Below are positions 46,831-55,550 of a stretch of 64,000 nt of DNA, piece after piece (positions within the stretch are counted from its first letter, which is position 1; each line of letters starts with the position of its first letter). The stretch spans positions 1 to 64,000 of the forward strand of contig CAZNPL010000013.1 in NCBI GenBank assembly GCA_964574815.1, given 5' to 3'. The position numbers were made by a program, and so were the translations under genes. The notes beneath the pieces are model-generated. The model ran no database searches. It saw only the letters and a list, made by a program, of their open reading frames with translations, and was not told the DNA's origin. The DNA is from CAZNPL01 sp964574815 (GTDB lineage Bacteria > Planctomycetota > Phycisphaerae > UBA1845).

Positions 46831-48975
46831 CTACGATTCGCCGCCTTCCCCTTTCTCCTCGAGCAGCACCTGCTTGCGCGACAGCTTCACGCGGCCCTGA
46901 TCGTCAACGGCGATCACCTTCACCTTCAGCGTGTCTCCGATCTCGCAGACTTCGCTCACCTTCTTGATGTAACCGTCCGACAGCTCGCTGATGTGGCACA
47001 GACCGTCCGTCCCGGGCGTGATCTCGATGAACGCCCCGAAGTCCTTGATGCTGATCACCTTGCCTGTGTAGACGGTCCCGACCTTCACCTCGTCCGTGAC
47101 CAGCTCGATCATCTCCTTCGCCCGCTGGGCCGCCTCGGCATCGACCGACGAGACCTGGATCGTGCCGTCCGGCTCGATGTCCACCGTGGCGCCAGTCTCG
47201 GCCTCGATCCGCTTGATGCCCTTGCCGCCCGGCCCGATCACCTTGCCGATCTTGTCGGGGTCGATCTTCAAAATGAGGATGCGCGGTGCGTACGGGCTGA
47301 TCTCCGGCTTGGGCCGGCGAATGGTGAGCAGCATCTTCTTGAGAATCTCGATCCTTACGTCCTTCGCCAGGGCGAACGTCTGGCGAATCTGCTCGTCAGT
47401 CACGTGGCTCATCTTCAGATCCAACTGGATCCCGGTAATGCCGCGCTGAGTCCCGGCCACCTTGAAGTCCATGTCGCCGTGGTGATCCTCCTCGCCCAGA
47501 ATATCGACCAGCAATTCGTACCGCTCGTCGTTGTGCACCATCCCGATGCTGATGCCCGCCACCGGCTGCGTGATCGGCACGCCCGCATCCATCAACGCCA
47601 GCGTCCCGCCGCACACCGACGCCATCGAGCTCGAACCGTTCGATTCCATGATCTCCGACGACAGCCGGATCGTGTACGGAAACTGGTCCGGAGACGGCAG
47701 CACGCGCTCCAGCGAACGCTCCGCCAGCGCCCCGTGCCCGATCTCCCGGCGCGTGACCGCCCCGATGCGCCGCACCTCGCCGGTGCAGAACGGCGGAAAG
47801 TTGTAATGCAGGTTGAACTTCTTGCTGAATTCCTCGTACAGCCCGTCCACGATCTGCTCGTCCCGCCCCGTGCCGAGCGTCGTGATCAACATCGCCTGCG
47901 TCTCGCCGCGCGTGAAAAGCGCCGAGCCGTGAACGCGAGGAAGCACGCCCACCTCACACGTGATCTCCCGCAGATCCTTCGGGGCGCGCCCGTCCGAGCG
48001 CCGCCCTTCGTTCAGGATCAAGTCGACCAGAATCTCGCCGGTGATGTCGTCAAGGATCGACTCGATGTCGTCGGACGTGTACTCGAGATTCTCCTCGCCC
48101 TCCGGGCAAAAATGCTCGACCGTGTCCTTCCAGACCTCCTGAACCGCCGCCTTGCGGTCCAGCTTGCCGGGAATGCGCCGCGCCTCGCGAAGACGATCCA
48201 CCGCGTAGTCACGCACCTTCTGAATCAGCTCCACCGGCTCCGGCGGCGCCTCCCAGGTCACCTCCTTGCCGCACTTCTCGCGGAGCTCGACGATCATCTC
48301 GCTGATCTCGCGGATCACGCCGTGGCCGACGCTGATTGCTTCGGCAATCACCTCTTCGGAAAGTTCACGAGCGCCCACCTCGATCATGTTCACGCCCTCG
48401 GGATGACCCGCCAGAACCATGTCGAGATCGCTGTACTCAATCTGCGGCTCAGTCGGATTCACGACGGGCTTGCCGTCGATGTAACCCATCCGAACGGCCC
48501 CCATCGGTGTGTTGAACGGCAGTTGCGAAATGTTCAACGCCGCCGCCGCTCCGATCATCGCGCACAGATCCGGGTCGTTCCGCTGATCCGACGACAGGAC
48601 GATACACTGAATCAAAACCTCGTCCTTGAACCCCTTGGGAAACGCCGGACGGATGGGACGATCGATCATCCGCATCGTCAGAATTTCCTTGGTTGTGGGG
48701 CGCCCCTCCCGCTTGAAAAAACCGCCGGGAAACTTCCCGGCGGCGTAGATCTTCTCACGGTAGTCCACCGTCAGAGGAAAGAAATCGATCCCCGGCCGGG
48801 GGTCCGTCGTCACGACGGTCGCCAGGACCGTCGTCTCCGCATACGTCACAAAAACTGCCCCGGCCGCCTGTTTGGCGATCTTCCCGGTTTCAATTCGAAG
48901 TGGGCGGCCGCCGATCTCACGCTCCACCACCACGGCCGTACGGTCAACTCGTTCAAGTGTTTCTACTTCCGTCAT
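46831..48975 (-). CDS. pnp: Polynucleotide phosphorylase
   Basis: A 3'-5' exoribonuclease using phosphate, part of RNA turnover. The 714-residue protein has two RNase PH domains (first: EIGGRPLRIETGKIAKQAAGAV, FKREGRPTTKEIL; second: LFTRGETQAMLITTLGT, RREIGHGALAERSLE), a KH domain (DKIGKVIGPGGKGIKRIEAETG) and a C-terminal S1 domain (GTVYTGKVISIKDFGAFIEI). The start is ATG 48975, with a TTG immediately before it. A TATAAT on the minus strand (49045-49040) may be the -10 of its own promoter. rpsO lies upstream on the same strand, the classic rpsO-pnp order. Confidence 0.96.
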   Translation of the reverse strand: MTEVETLERVDRTAVVVEREIGGRPLRIETGKIAKQAAGAVFVTYAETTVLATVVTTDPRPGIDFFPLTVDYREKIYAAGKFPGGFFKREGRPTTKEILTMRMIDRPIRPAFPKGFKDEVLIQCIVLSSDQRNDPDLCAMIGAAAALNISQLPFNTPMGAVRMGYIDGKPVVNPTEPQIEYSDLDMVLAGHPEGVNMIEVGARELSEEVIAEAISVGHGVIREISEMIVELREKCGKEVTWEAPPEPVELIQKVRDYAVDRLREARRIPGKLDRKAAVQEVWKDTVEHFCPEGEENLEYTSDDIESILDDITGEILVDLILNEGRRSDGRAPKDLREITCEVGVLPRVHGSALFTRGETQAMLITTLGTGRDEQIVDGLYEEFSKKFNLHYNFPPFCTGEVRRIGAVTRREIGHGALAERSLERVLPSPDQFPYTIRLSSEIMESNGSSSMASVCGGTLALMDAGVPITQPVAGISIGMVHNDERYELLVDILGEEDHHGDMDFKVAGTQRGITGIQLDLKMSHVTDEQIRQTFALAKDVRIEILKKMLLTIRRPKPEISPYAPRILILKIDPDKIGKVIGPGGKGIKRIEAETGATVDIEPDGTIQVSSVDAEAAQRAKEMIELVTDEVKVGTVYTGKVISIKDFGAFIEITPGTDGLCHISELSDGYIKKVSEVCEIGDTLKVKVIAVDDQGRVKLSRKQVLLEEKGEGGES

Positions 48976-49195
48976 CAATCAGTCACTCAATCCGACACCG
49001 ACATTCCTGCGCGCAAACGAACATTTCGTGCGCTTTCCCATTATAAATACGCCTCTTGACTTCTGGATTCATCATGATTCACGCCGCTGCTTTGTCAGCC
49101 GGATCGAGGCCGATCACGTGAAACGCCGACAAGGGCGTGACACAGTGGCGAAAAGGACCGACCAACCATCTACGCGCGCGGGAACGCCCGAGGCC

Positions 49196-49459
49196 CTACT
49201 TGCGCAGACCGAGGCGGCCGATCAAAGCTTGATAACGTCCCCGGTCTTTCCGCGACAGAAACTTCAGCAGGTGGGTACGTCGACTGACCAGCTTGAGGAG
49301 CCCCCGCCGGGATGAATGATCCTTCTTGTGCGACTTCAGGTGCTCGGTCAATTCCTGGATGCGCGACGTCAACAAAGCCACCTGAACCTCCGGAGACCCG
49401 GTGTCGTCCTCGTGCGTGCGGTATTCCTCGATGATGGCGGTTCTCGATTCAGGTGTCAT
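49196..49459 (-). CDS. rpsO: 30S ribosomal protein S15
   Basis: The 87-residue S15 binds the central domain of 16S rRNA early in 30S assembly. It begins TPESRTAIIEEYRTHEDDTGSPEVQVALLT (family core DTGSPEVQ) and has LKSHKKDHSSRRGLLKLVSRR and a C-terminal RYQALIGRLGLRK. ATG 49459 is set by family length. A GGAGG Shine-Dalgarno is 22 bases upstream, brought near by a hairpin (see 49460-49487). S15 is autoregulated in many bacteria through its mRNA leader. Confidence 0.96.
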   Translation of the reverse strand: MTPESRTAIIEEYRTHEDDTGSPEVQVALLTSRIQELTEHLKSHKKDHSSRRGLLKLVSRRTHLLKFLSRKDRGRYQALIGRLGLRK

Positions 49460-49487
49460 AACGCCAAGCTTTGCAGCTTTACCTCCC
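49460..49487 (-). promoter_or_regulatory. rpsO leader: Shine-Dalgarno made functional by a GCAA hairpin
   Basis: Reading the minus strand, GGAGG (49486-49482) is followed by TA, the hairpin AAGCT-GCAA-AGCTT (49479-49466, a GNRA tetraloop), GGCGTT and the ATG. Without the hairpin the spacing is 22 bases, too long; with it folded the spacing is eight. This suggests a structure-dependent start, possibly a site for S15 feedback. Confidence 0.6.
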
Positions 49488-49965
49488 GGTTCACACGGCC
49501 CATCAGCACGGCGGCCTGCCCTCGTGCCGCCCCTTCGTCCATACTCCTTGCTACCAGAAACCGGCAATCTAACGCGAGGCTGCCCATCTCGCAAGCCCCA
49601 CTGGACACCGTCTCCAGCAGACGCTCTTCAGCACAACCCGCCCTCCGGCTACCGCCTGGCGGGAGCACCATGGGCGAGCGGGAGCCGCCCCAGACGGCGG
49701 AGCTCGCTCGTGCCGCCGGGTCCCTCGGCTCCGCCTCAGGCGGATCCGACCGTGACTCCTCCGCCAAGCACACGCTCAAGGCCCGCACGACGCTCCCGCA
49801 AGTTGGCGCAACCCCGCCAACAGGCGCACCAACACTCTAAATGCCCGATTCAGACGCACCGACACGTTTCGGCGCCACGGGGAGTGCCTGGATAGCTGTC
49901 GCATCCCCGAAACGCCAAATCCATGCGATCGCCAACCGGCGGCGAAACGCCCGCACCACCGCCCG
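49488..49965. other. 0.5-kb gap upstream of rpsO
   Basis: No gene is recognised. A 28-codon frame on the minus strand (49456-49542) ends by overlapping the rpsO ATG as ATGA, but its own start site is poor. Confidence 0.35.
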
Positions 49966-50364
49966 TCAGCCCGGGACCGCTCCTACCAGCGACTCGGCCG
50001 ATTCCATCAGCCGTTCCATCCGAAACGGCTTGTTGAAGTAGGCGTCAACACCGAGGCTTTCAGCCCACGCCTGGTGCCTCTTGCCCTGGTTTCCGGTGAT
50101 CATGATCACACGCGGACCCGCCCCCGCCGGCTTGCGACTCTTTAGTTTTTCCAGCACAAGAAAGCCGCTGCGCTTCGGAAGCATCGCGTCGAGAACGACG
50201 AGGTCCGGATGGTCCGACTCGGCCTTCTCAATCGCTTCGTTGCCGTCCGCCGCTGTAGTGACGCTGGCCCCGGACTGTCTGAAAACAGCGCTCAAAGCCG
50301 TCACGACGTCCGGATCATCATCGACGATCAGGACAGTCTTGTCCTGAAGAGGTGACGCACCCAT
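49966..50364 (-). CDS. CheY-like single-domain response regulator
   Basis: The 132-residue receiver domain only: VLIVDDDPDVVTAL (acidic pair near 16), phospho-acceptor Asp near residue 59 in LVVLDAMLPKRSG, Thr in VIMITGN and Lys in YFNKPFRME. All key residues are present, unlike the NtrC-like protein in this window. It has no output domain, so it acts through protein contact. AGGA lies upstream of ATG 50364. No kinase is adjacent. Confidence 0.9.
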   Translation of the reverse strand: MGASPLQDKTVLIVDDDPDVVTALSAVFRQSGASVTTAADGNEAIEKAESDHPDLVVLDAMLPKRSGFLVLEKLKSRKPAGAGPRVIMITGNQGKRHQAWAESLGVDAYFNKPFRMERLMESAESLVGAVPG

Positions 50365-50654
50365 ATCTTATCCTGCCACAAGTACTTAGACGAAACGCCC
50401 CTGAAACACCACCCCTGAAAAGCTGTCTCCCCAGTCACAGTATAGACCTCACCAACACCCCCTGCAACCACATAGGACGCCCCAGAGCATCGTTTGGACA
50501 ATTGAACACATTTCGCGGGCCACAAACATCCCACGGGGAAAAAGGCATCATGGACAACAGGGTGCCTTGAGCAAGCGGAGCCTCCGTCGCGGCGGAGTTT
50601 GCCTGTGCCTGGCTTCCCAACGCTCCCGCTAAGACTACCAGGGCCGCCCGCCCC
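50365..50654. other. Gap between rnd and the response regulator gene
   Basis: A 290-base stretch upstream of the CheY-like gene; no further gene or clear promoter pair is seen. Confidence 0.3.
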
Positions 50655-51881
50655 TTACTCGATCTGCAAACTGAAACCCTCGCCGTCGCGGGCCACCTTG
50701 ATCGATCGCTGCCCGGCGAGAACGTCGTCGATCAACCGCCCCACCGCCCGCTTGCGCCAGCCACGCTGAAGGGCCTGCGGCGCCACACTGTCGGATCCCC
50801 GCGTATGGGCCAGAACCAAAGCCCGAATATCCTTGTTCGTCGCAACCAGCTTGAAAGCCAACTGGTTCGCACGGCAGTAATCGTAAAGCACCGCGTTCAC
50901 CAACTTGCACAACGCCGCCTCGTCAGGACGATCCTCCTCCGGCGTCAGAGGCCGAGCCTTCATATCCGCCGGCGCCTTCTGACCCCGCTGAACCGCCTCG
51001 ATCATCCGCCGCATCGCGCCCCCACGCAGGGTCAACCCGCGCAAAGACTTGAACTCCGCCGGCTTCGTCCACCCGTGCTTGGCGATCGTGACCAGCAGAT
51101 GATCCTTCAGAATCGTGCGTGGCGGCCGATTGTGCTGCTGAGCAAGTTGATCACGCTCCAGAGCCAGCTCCCGGGCGATCGCCGCCGCCCGCCCGTTCAG
51201 CGAACCGATCCCGCGCACCCGGACGGCGATATTCTCCGCCTTCCGCTCGGCGGCCGCTTCCTCACACAAACGATCAAACTCCTCCCGCGCCCACTGTGTT
51301 CGTCGCCTTGATCGTAACCGCCGCCGAAGAGCATTGTGTATCGGCAGCATGTAACCGACGTCCTCAACCGCATAACGGATCTGCTGGCTGGTCAAGGGCC
51401 GCCGCCGCCAATCCGTCAGCGTCTGCGACTTGCGCAGCCGCACTCCCACCATCTGCCGGGCCAGCCGCTGCAGACTCAACGGATACTCCGTCGTCACCAG
51501 GCCGGCCGCGATCTGAAGATCGAACACGTTCTCGGGCCGCCGCTCCATGAACTGGCAACCAAGCGCGAGATCCTCCAGGCCCGCATGAACGACCTTCTCG
51601 ACGTTCGGCTCCGCGATCAGTCGCCAAAAAGGTGCCACGTCGAACCCCGCCAGCGGATCGACCAGCCAGACCTCGTCCTCGGTGGCGATCTGAATGAGAC
51701 ACACCTGGCAGTGATAGGCGTCCTCGCTGATAAACTCGGCGTCAAACGCGAACCGCGACGCGCCGCTCAGCTTCGCACATATCGACTCGAAGACCTGCCC
51801 GTCCGAAATGACCTCGGCCGCAAAGGCCGCTTCCACAGAACGACGCGTTGTTTCGCGCACTGTCTCGCCTGGCTCTTCCAA
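50655..51881 (-). CDS. rnd: Ribonuclease D
   Basis: A 3'-5' exoribonuclease acting in tRNA and stable RNA 3' maturation. The 408-residue protein has the DEDDy exonuclease motifs FDAEF (near 45), HAGLEDLALG (near 98) and YAVEDVGYMLPI (near 172), followed by two HRDC-like helical domains; the length is typical. The first codon is TTG 51881, and later GTG codons are possible, but the family N-terminus is poorly conserved. Confidence 0.9.
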   Translation of the reverse strand: MEEPGETVRETTRRSVEAAFAAEVISDGQVFESICAKLSGASRFAFDAEFISEDAYHCQVCLIQIATEDEVWLVDPLAGFDVAPFWRLIAEPNVEKVVHAGLEDLALGCQFMERRPENVFDLQIAAGLVTTEYPLSLQRLARQMVGVRLRKSQTLTDWRRRPLTSQQIRYAVEDVGYMLPIHNALRRRLRSRRRTQWAREEFDRLCEEAAAERKAENIAVRVRGIGSLNGRAAAIARELALERDQLAQQHNRPPRTILKDHLLVTIAKHGWTKPAEFKSLRGLTLRGGAMRRMIEAVQRGQKAPADMKARPLTPEEDRPDEAALCKLVNAVLYDYCRANQLAFKLVATNKDIRALVLAHTRGSDSVAPQALQRGWRKRAVGRLIDDVLAGQRSIKVARDGEGFSLQIE

Positions 51882-52323
51882 ACTCAGACCACCGACCGCG
51901 GGGCCTCTTCGTGAATCCCTGACCTCCTGTCCGGATCACCACCCAGCCGCGGCAAACCCCGCATGATAACACGAACCCCGCATCACACAATCGACGGCCC
52001 GGCACGACGGCGATCGCCGCAATCGCCACAAGGGAGGGCGACGCCCCTGGCCGAGCCGCGTTCCGCCTGCGTGCCACGGGCGGCTCGCCCGCCCGTGCTT
52101 GCTGCCTGCCAGCGCCCACTCACCCGCACGCCAAGCGCAAAAATCAGCCCCCCTTGGTGCGAAGCGGAACCCGGGGTCAAAGACGCCCCTCAAAGAAGAA
52201 GCCGCCGCAGGGCACGACCCAATCTCACCGGTCGGCTCCCCACGCGCCGTGTTGTCCCGCCAAGCGGCAGATGGCAGTCCGATTCGAAGACCGACGACGT
52301 GACACAACCCCACCGCCACCAAA
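51882..52323. other. 0.44-kb gap with a palindrome
   Basis: No gene is seen between rnd and purN. It contains the palindrome at 52076-52096. Confidence 0.4.
52076..52096. repeat. REP-like palindrome (ACGGGCGG variant)
   Basis: ACGGGCGG (52076-52083), CTCGC, CCGCCCGT (52089-52096), preceded by GTGCC. Same architecture as the ACTGGCGG family with matching changes in both arms. Confidence 0.75.
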
Positions 52324-52944
52324 TCAAGGCCGCGGGTCCCCCGTCCTTAAAGGCCCCAGACTGCGCGCAAGCCGGTTGATCGCCTCGGGATACGCGATGC
52401 ACTCCTGCTCGAACACCCGCGCCGCCAGCGTCTCCGGCGTGTCGTCCTCAATCACCGGAACCCGGCGCTGGAGAATAATCGGGCCGTGATCGTACTCCTG
52501 GTCGCAGTAGTGCACCGTGCACCCGCTCTCGCGCCGCCCGCTCTCCAGCACCGCCCGATGAACCCGCATCCCGTAAAACCCCTTGCCCCCGAAATCCGGC
52601 AGCAGCGCCGGATGAATGTTGATCACCCGCCCCTCCAGTCCTGGAGGAAAGCGGTAAAGCGTCGTGAAGCCGGCCATGCAGACCAACTCGACCGCCCCCG
52701 CCGCCAGAATGTCGGAGATGCGCTCGTGAAACTCCGGATCGGGCGTCTTCCGGCGCGAGACCACATGCACCGGCAGCTTCGCCTCCTTCGCCCGCGTCAC
52801 GCCGTACGCATCGAACCGCGAGCTGATCACGCAGACGATCTCCGCCGGGATCGTCCCATCCTCGATCCGCTCGTGAATGTTCTGCAAAGTCCGCCCCGAC
52901 CCCGAAAGCAAAACACCAAGACGCAGAGGATGATCACGAAGCAT
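52324..52944 (-). CDS. purN: Phosphoribosylglycinamide formyltransferase
   Basis: Formylates GAR with 10-formyl-THF, the third step of purine synthesis. The 206-residue protein begins RLGVLLSGSGRTLQNI and has VCVISSRFDAYG, MAGFTTLYRF and the active-site block VINIHPALLPDFGGKGFYG followed by RESGCTVHYCDQEYDHGPII, with the catalytic Asn, His and Asp in place. ATG 52944, with a GTG one codon before it. The usual GxxH glycine block reads GGKGFYGMRVH, as in plant and some bacterial forms. Confidence 0.94.
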   Translation of the reverse strand: MLRDHPLRLGVLLSGSGRTLQNIHERIEDGTIPAEIVCVISSRFDAYGVTRAKEAKLPVHVVSRRKTPDPEFHERISDILAAGAVELVCMAGFTTLYRFPPGLEGRVINIHPALLPDFGGKGFYGMRVHRAVLESGRRESGCTVHYCDQEYDHGPIILQRRVPVIEDDTPETLAARVFEQECIAYPEAINRLARSLGPLRTGDPRP

Positions 52945-53020
52945 CACAACCTGACCCGATTCTCAATCACCATCACCGACCCGCAACGCCTCTTCCAAGC
53001 CGCAATCACTGATTCCGAGC

Positions 53021-53060
53021 CGCGACCGTCTTTTCCGAACCGCGACCGTAAGGGAGCGGA
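53021..53060. repeat. CCGCGACCGT repeat pair
   Basis: GAGCCGCGACCGT and GAACCGCGACCGT stand in tandem 17 bases apart, followed by AAGGGAGCGG. A third copy, GAACCGCGACCGT, lies near 61330 in another gap. Non-coding dispersed motif. Confidence 0.5.
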
Positions 53061-53096
53061 CCCGTTGCGTTCCAACACCAATCTTCGCCGAGTGCC

Positions 53097-53127
53097 ACGG
53101 GTCCGCCTCGGGCGGACCTGCCCGTGC
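53097..53127. repeat. Imperfect palindrome of the GTGCCACGGG type
   Basis: GTGCCACGGG, GTCCGCC, TCG, GGCGGAC, CTGCCCGTGCT: an inner seven-base-arm hairpin nested in outer ACGGG/CCCGT arms. Related to the copy at 52076. Confidence 0.55.
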
Positions 53128-53214
53128 TCCCGTTGCCCCGCGCACGGCGAATCCCGGAGAACCCTGACTCGTCACTCCCGACAAACCAGGCTGCAAAAAC
53201 AACCCTAGAACAGA

Positions 53215-54726
53215 TCACGCCTCGCCGCAATGAGTCTGCTCCCCGAGCGACCGCCGCCCCGACGTCGAACCCTCCGCCGCATGCGACGCACTTGCCGAAG
53301 ACAACGCCACGGCATGCTCGCGCCGCACAGCGCCCCGGTCATGCCTGAACACGTCGATCTTCGTCCACGCCCGCTGGTGCCACCGGAACCACTGGTAAAT
53401 CCCCGTGATGATGATCAGCACCGATGCCGCAATCCACGGCCCCATGCTTCCCAGATCGGGCCGCAGCTCCGCCAACGCGAATCCACCACCGACCACGACC
53501 AGCCAGTGACTCGCGATGAAGACGGCCGCAGGTACGAACGTATCTCCCGCCCCTTTCAACGCGCTGTTGTAACTGATGCCCAGCGCATCAAACACCTGGA
53601 AGATCGCCGCGCACACCATCACCGCCGAGCCGATCCGGATCACGTTCGGATCGTCCGTGAACACGCCGATCAACCCGCGACGCCAGACGAAGAAACAGAC
53701 CGACAGAGTACCCATGTATGCCAACGCCAAGCCGGTCGCGATACGCGTCACCCGCACGGCCCGATCCAGATCCCGCTCCCCCACGGCTTTCCCGACCAGC
53801 GCCGACAGAGCCATCCCGATCCCCACGCACGGCAGAAAACTGATGCGCAGATATTGCCACGCCGCATTGGTCGCGAGCTGATGATCCTTCCCGAAATACG
53901 ACCCCACCAGTACGGCGATGAAAATCGCCCACCCCGCCACGTCGCTGCACCACTGCAGACCGGTCGGGCCGCCCACCCGAAATATGTTCAGCAGCTTCCC
54001 CCGGTCCGGTGCCCACGTCGCGCGCGATGCAAACTCCCGATGAAACGCCGGCGCGCACAACGTCGCCGTCAAACGGAACGCACGGTAGTGCGTGCCCGCC
54101 ACGGTTCCCCACGCCGCCCCCTCGATCCCCATCGCCGGCAGCCCCAGCTTCCCGAAGATCAGCACGTAGCTCACCACGCCGTTGATCACCACGCCCTCGA
54201 CCGCCGCCCACATCGTCACCCCGGGCCGGTGCACCCCATTGAAGAAGCTGCTCAATCCCGCCGCCGCGATCGTCGGGCCGATCGACCACACGATGATCGC
54301 CGCGTACCGGCATTCCAGCTCCTGAATCGCCGCGCCATGCCCCGCAAGCCGGTACACGTGCGGCAGCAGCGGCCAGATGAACGCCCCCACCAGCCAGAAC
54401 CCCAGCGCCAAATAAAGCCCCTGCCACGCATAGGCGCTGCCGCTCCGTTTGTCCCCCCGTCCTAGGGCTTGCGATGCCATCGTGCTCACGATCGACACCG
54501 TCCCCATCCCGATCACGATATACGTCCAGATCACCACCTGCGCCGGCAATATCGCCGCCTGGGCATCGCTGCTGCCCGTGTGCGAAATCATCCAGAAGTC
54601 AGTCACGTCCATGACCATGCGGCAGCAGTTGGCCACCACAATCGGCACCGACATGCGCAGCACGTCCATCAATTCGCCGCCGCGCCGCCGGCCGCTGAGT
54701 TCAGGTCTTGATGAGACAATCGTCAT
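53215..54726 (-). CDS. MATE family efflux transporter
   Basis: A 503-residue inner-membrane antiporter with about twelve hydrophobic segments. Typical features: MSVPIVVANCCRMVMDVTDFWMISH near the first helices, ILPAQVVIWTYIVIGMG, TMASQALGRGDKR, a second-half repeat beginning FRVGGPTGLQWCSDVAGW, and GMALSALVGKAVGERDLDRA. ATG 54726 is chosen because the MATE similarity starts shortly after; the open frame to 54930 crosses a repeat-rich stretch. The C-terminal 60 residues are hydrophilic and extra. Substrate unknown (drugs, or a secreted small molecule). Confidence 0.88.
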   Translation of the reverse strand: MTIVSSRPELSGRRRGGELMDVLRMSVPIVVANCCRMVMDVTDFWMISHTGSSDAQAAILPAQVVIWTYIVIGMGTVSIVSTMASQALGRGDKRSGSAYAWQGLYLALGFWLVGAFIWPLLPHVYRLAGHGAAIQELECRYAAIIVWSIGPTIAAAGLSSFFNGVHRPGVTMWAAVEGVVINGVVSYVLIFGKLGLPAMGIEGAAWGTVAGTHYRAFRLTATLCAPAFHREFASRATWAPDRGKLLNIFRVGGPTGLQWCSDVAGWAIFIAVLVGSYFGKDHQLATNAAWQYLRISFLPCVGIGMALSALVGKAVGERDLDRAVRVTRIATGLALAYMGTLSVCFFVWRRGLIGVFTDDPNVIRIGSAVMVCAAIFQVFDALGISYNSALKGAGDTFVPAAVFIASHWLVVVGGGFALAELRPDLGSMGPWIAASVLIIITGIYQWFRWHQRAWTKIDVFRHDRGAVRREHAVALSSASASHAAEGSTSGRRSLGEQTHCGEA

Positions 54727-54847
54727 GATTCTTCTCGCTGCATCGAGGCCACTCGACGGACCCCGCATCCCGCAATCGCTGCCGCCGCCAACGAGTACCG
54801 CTGCCCGTGCATGCCACCGCCAACGGGTGCCACCGGCAACGGGTGCC

Positions 54848-54868
54848 ACTGGCGGCTTACCCGCCGGT
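54848..54868. repeat. REP-like palindrome with GGGTGCCAC units
   Basis: ACTGGCGG (54848-54855), CTTAC, CCGCCGGT (one mismatch), preceded by CAACGGGTGCCAC repeated twice (about 54819-54850). Confidence 0.7.
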
Positions 54869-54907
54869 GGTTCCCGCCGCCGACCCGCATACCTCGATGA
54901 GCCCCCA

Positions 54908-54946
54908 AAGAAAACGACCCCGGGCACCAAGTGGTTCCCGGGGTCG
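54908..54946 (-). terminator. Terminator of the small transcription unit
   Basis: CGACCCCGGG (54915-54924) pairs perfectly with CCCGGGGTCG (54937-54946); the loop can pair further (ACCA/TGGT). On the minus strand it is followed by TTTTCTTT, the layout of an intrinsic terminator. It ends the unit that begins near 55084. Confidence 0.85.
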
Positions 54947-54973
54947 CTTGTCGGACCGATTACAGCGTGCTCC

Positions 54974-55060
54974 TCAGGAACCGTCTCCTCCGTACCGTCC
55001 CGTACCGGACGGCGCGGTGGCCGGATCGACCGGCGTGAACTGAGTCTGAGGAACGCGCAT
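54974..55060 (-). CDS. Predicted 28-residue small protein (or sRNA unit)
   Basis: A 28-codon frame from ATG 55060 to TGA 54974 that starts MRVPQTQFTP and ends GTGRYGGDGS. Support comes from its surroundings: GGAGG (55073-55069) eight bases before the ATG, a promoter with perfect spacing at 55091-55119, and a strong terminator 27 bases after the stop. The peptide is hydrophilic, has no Cys, no membrane segment and a Gly-rich end. No family was recognised. It lies upstream of the MATE transporter gene on the same strand, separated by the terminator. It could be a small protein, a precursor peptide, or a leader within a small RNA of about 180 bases. Confidence 0.6.
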   Translation of the reverse strand: MRVPQTQFTPVDPATAPSGTGRYGGDGS

Positions 55061-55090
55061 CAATTCTGCCTCCAATTGCAGGAATCAAGA

Positions 55091-55119
55091 ATCCTACCCG
55101 CCCGCCCAAACCCCGTCAA
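55091..55119 (-). promoter_or_regulatory. Strong sigma-70-type promoter for the small gene
   Basis: On the minus strand TTGACG (55119-55114), 17 bases, TAGGAT (55096-55091). The predicted start near 55084 gives a leader of about 24 bases. Confidence 0.7.
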
Positions 55120-55550
55120 CCGCAAATCCCCCCAGGGTTCGTGGATCGAACGGACAGTGAGGCCCCCACCGAACCGCAAGCAAGACCGAGCCTCCGGCCG
55201 AGCCTTTCAGCAAGAAGCCCCCGAACGGGGGCGACGCAACCTCCCGCTCCCGCCGTGACCCACCTCTTGCAAATCAGCATGTACACGCTTGGTCTGAAAA
55301 CAAACCCGAATCCCGGCTTCCGTGTCCTCTTCATCCACGACGGCGCGCCCACTCCACACCTCAGGCGTTAATGTTCGGCCTTCAATATTTACAAATGACT
55401 CCTACCATTGATGCCGGATAAACGCTAAACTACGCGCATCAGGGACAGCGCGGACAGTACCCCGATTGGAGACACTGGCGCTCTCACCGTTATCGCGGGA
55501 TGCCGCCGCGCTATCGCCACCATTATGTGCATCACGAAGGGGACAAACAC
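55120..55550. other. Gap upstream of the beta-propeller gene
   Basis: No gene is recognised. A GCCCCC-GAAC-GGGGGC hairpin (55217-55232) is followed on the minus strand by TTCTTG and could be a terminator, but no transcript upstream of it was identified. Confidence 0.4.

Noticed and set aside
49456..49542. A 28-codon leader ORF overlapping the rpsO ATG
   Set aside because: Its AAGGAG is one base from the ATG, too close for good initiation, and the Shine-Dalgarno plus hairpin already explain the rpsO start.
55217..55232. GCCCCC-GAAC-GGGGGC hairpin as terminator of another small RNA
   Set aside because: No promoter, conserved frame or known RNA family was found upstream of it on the minus strand.
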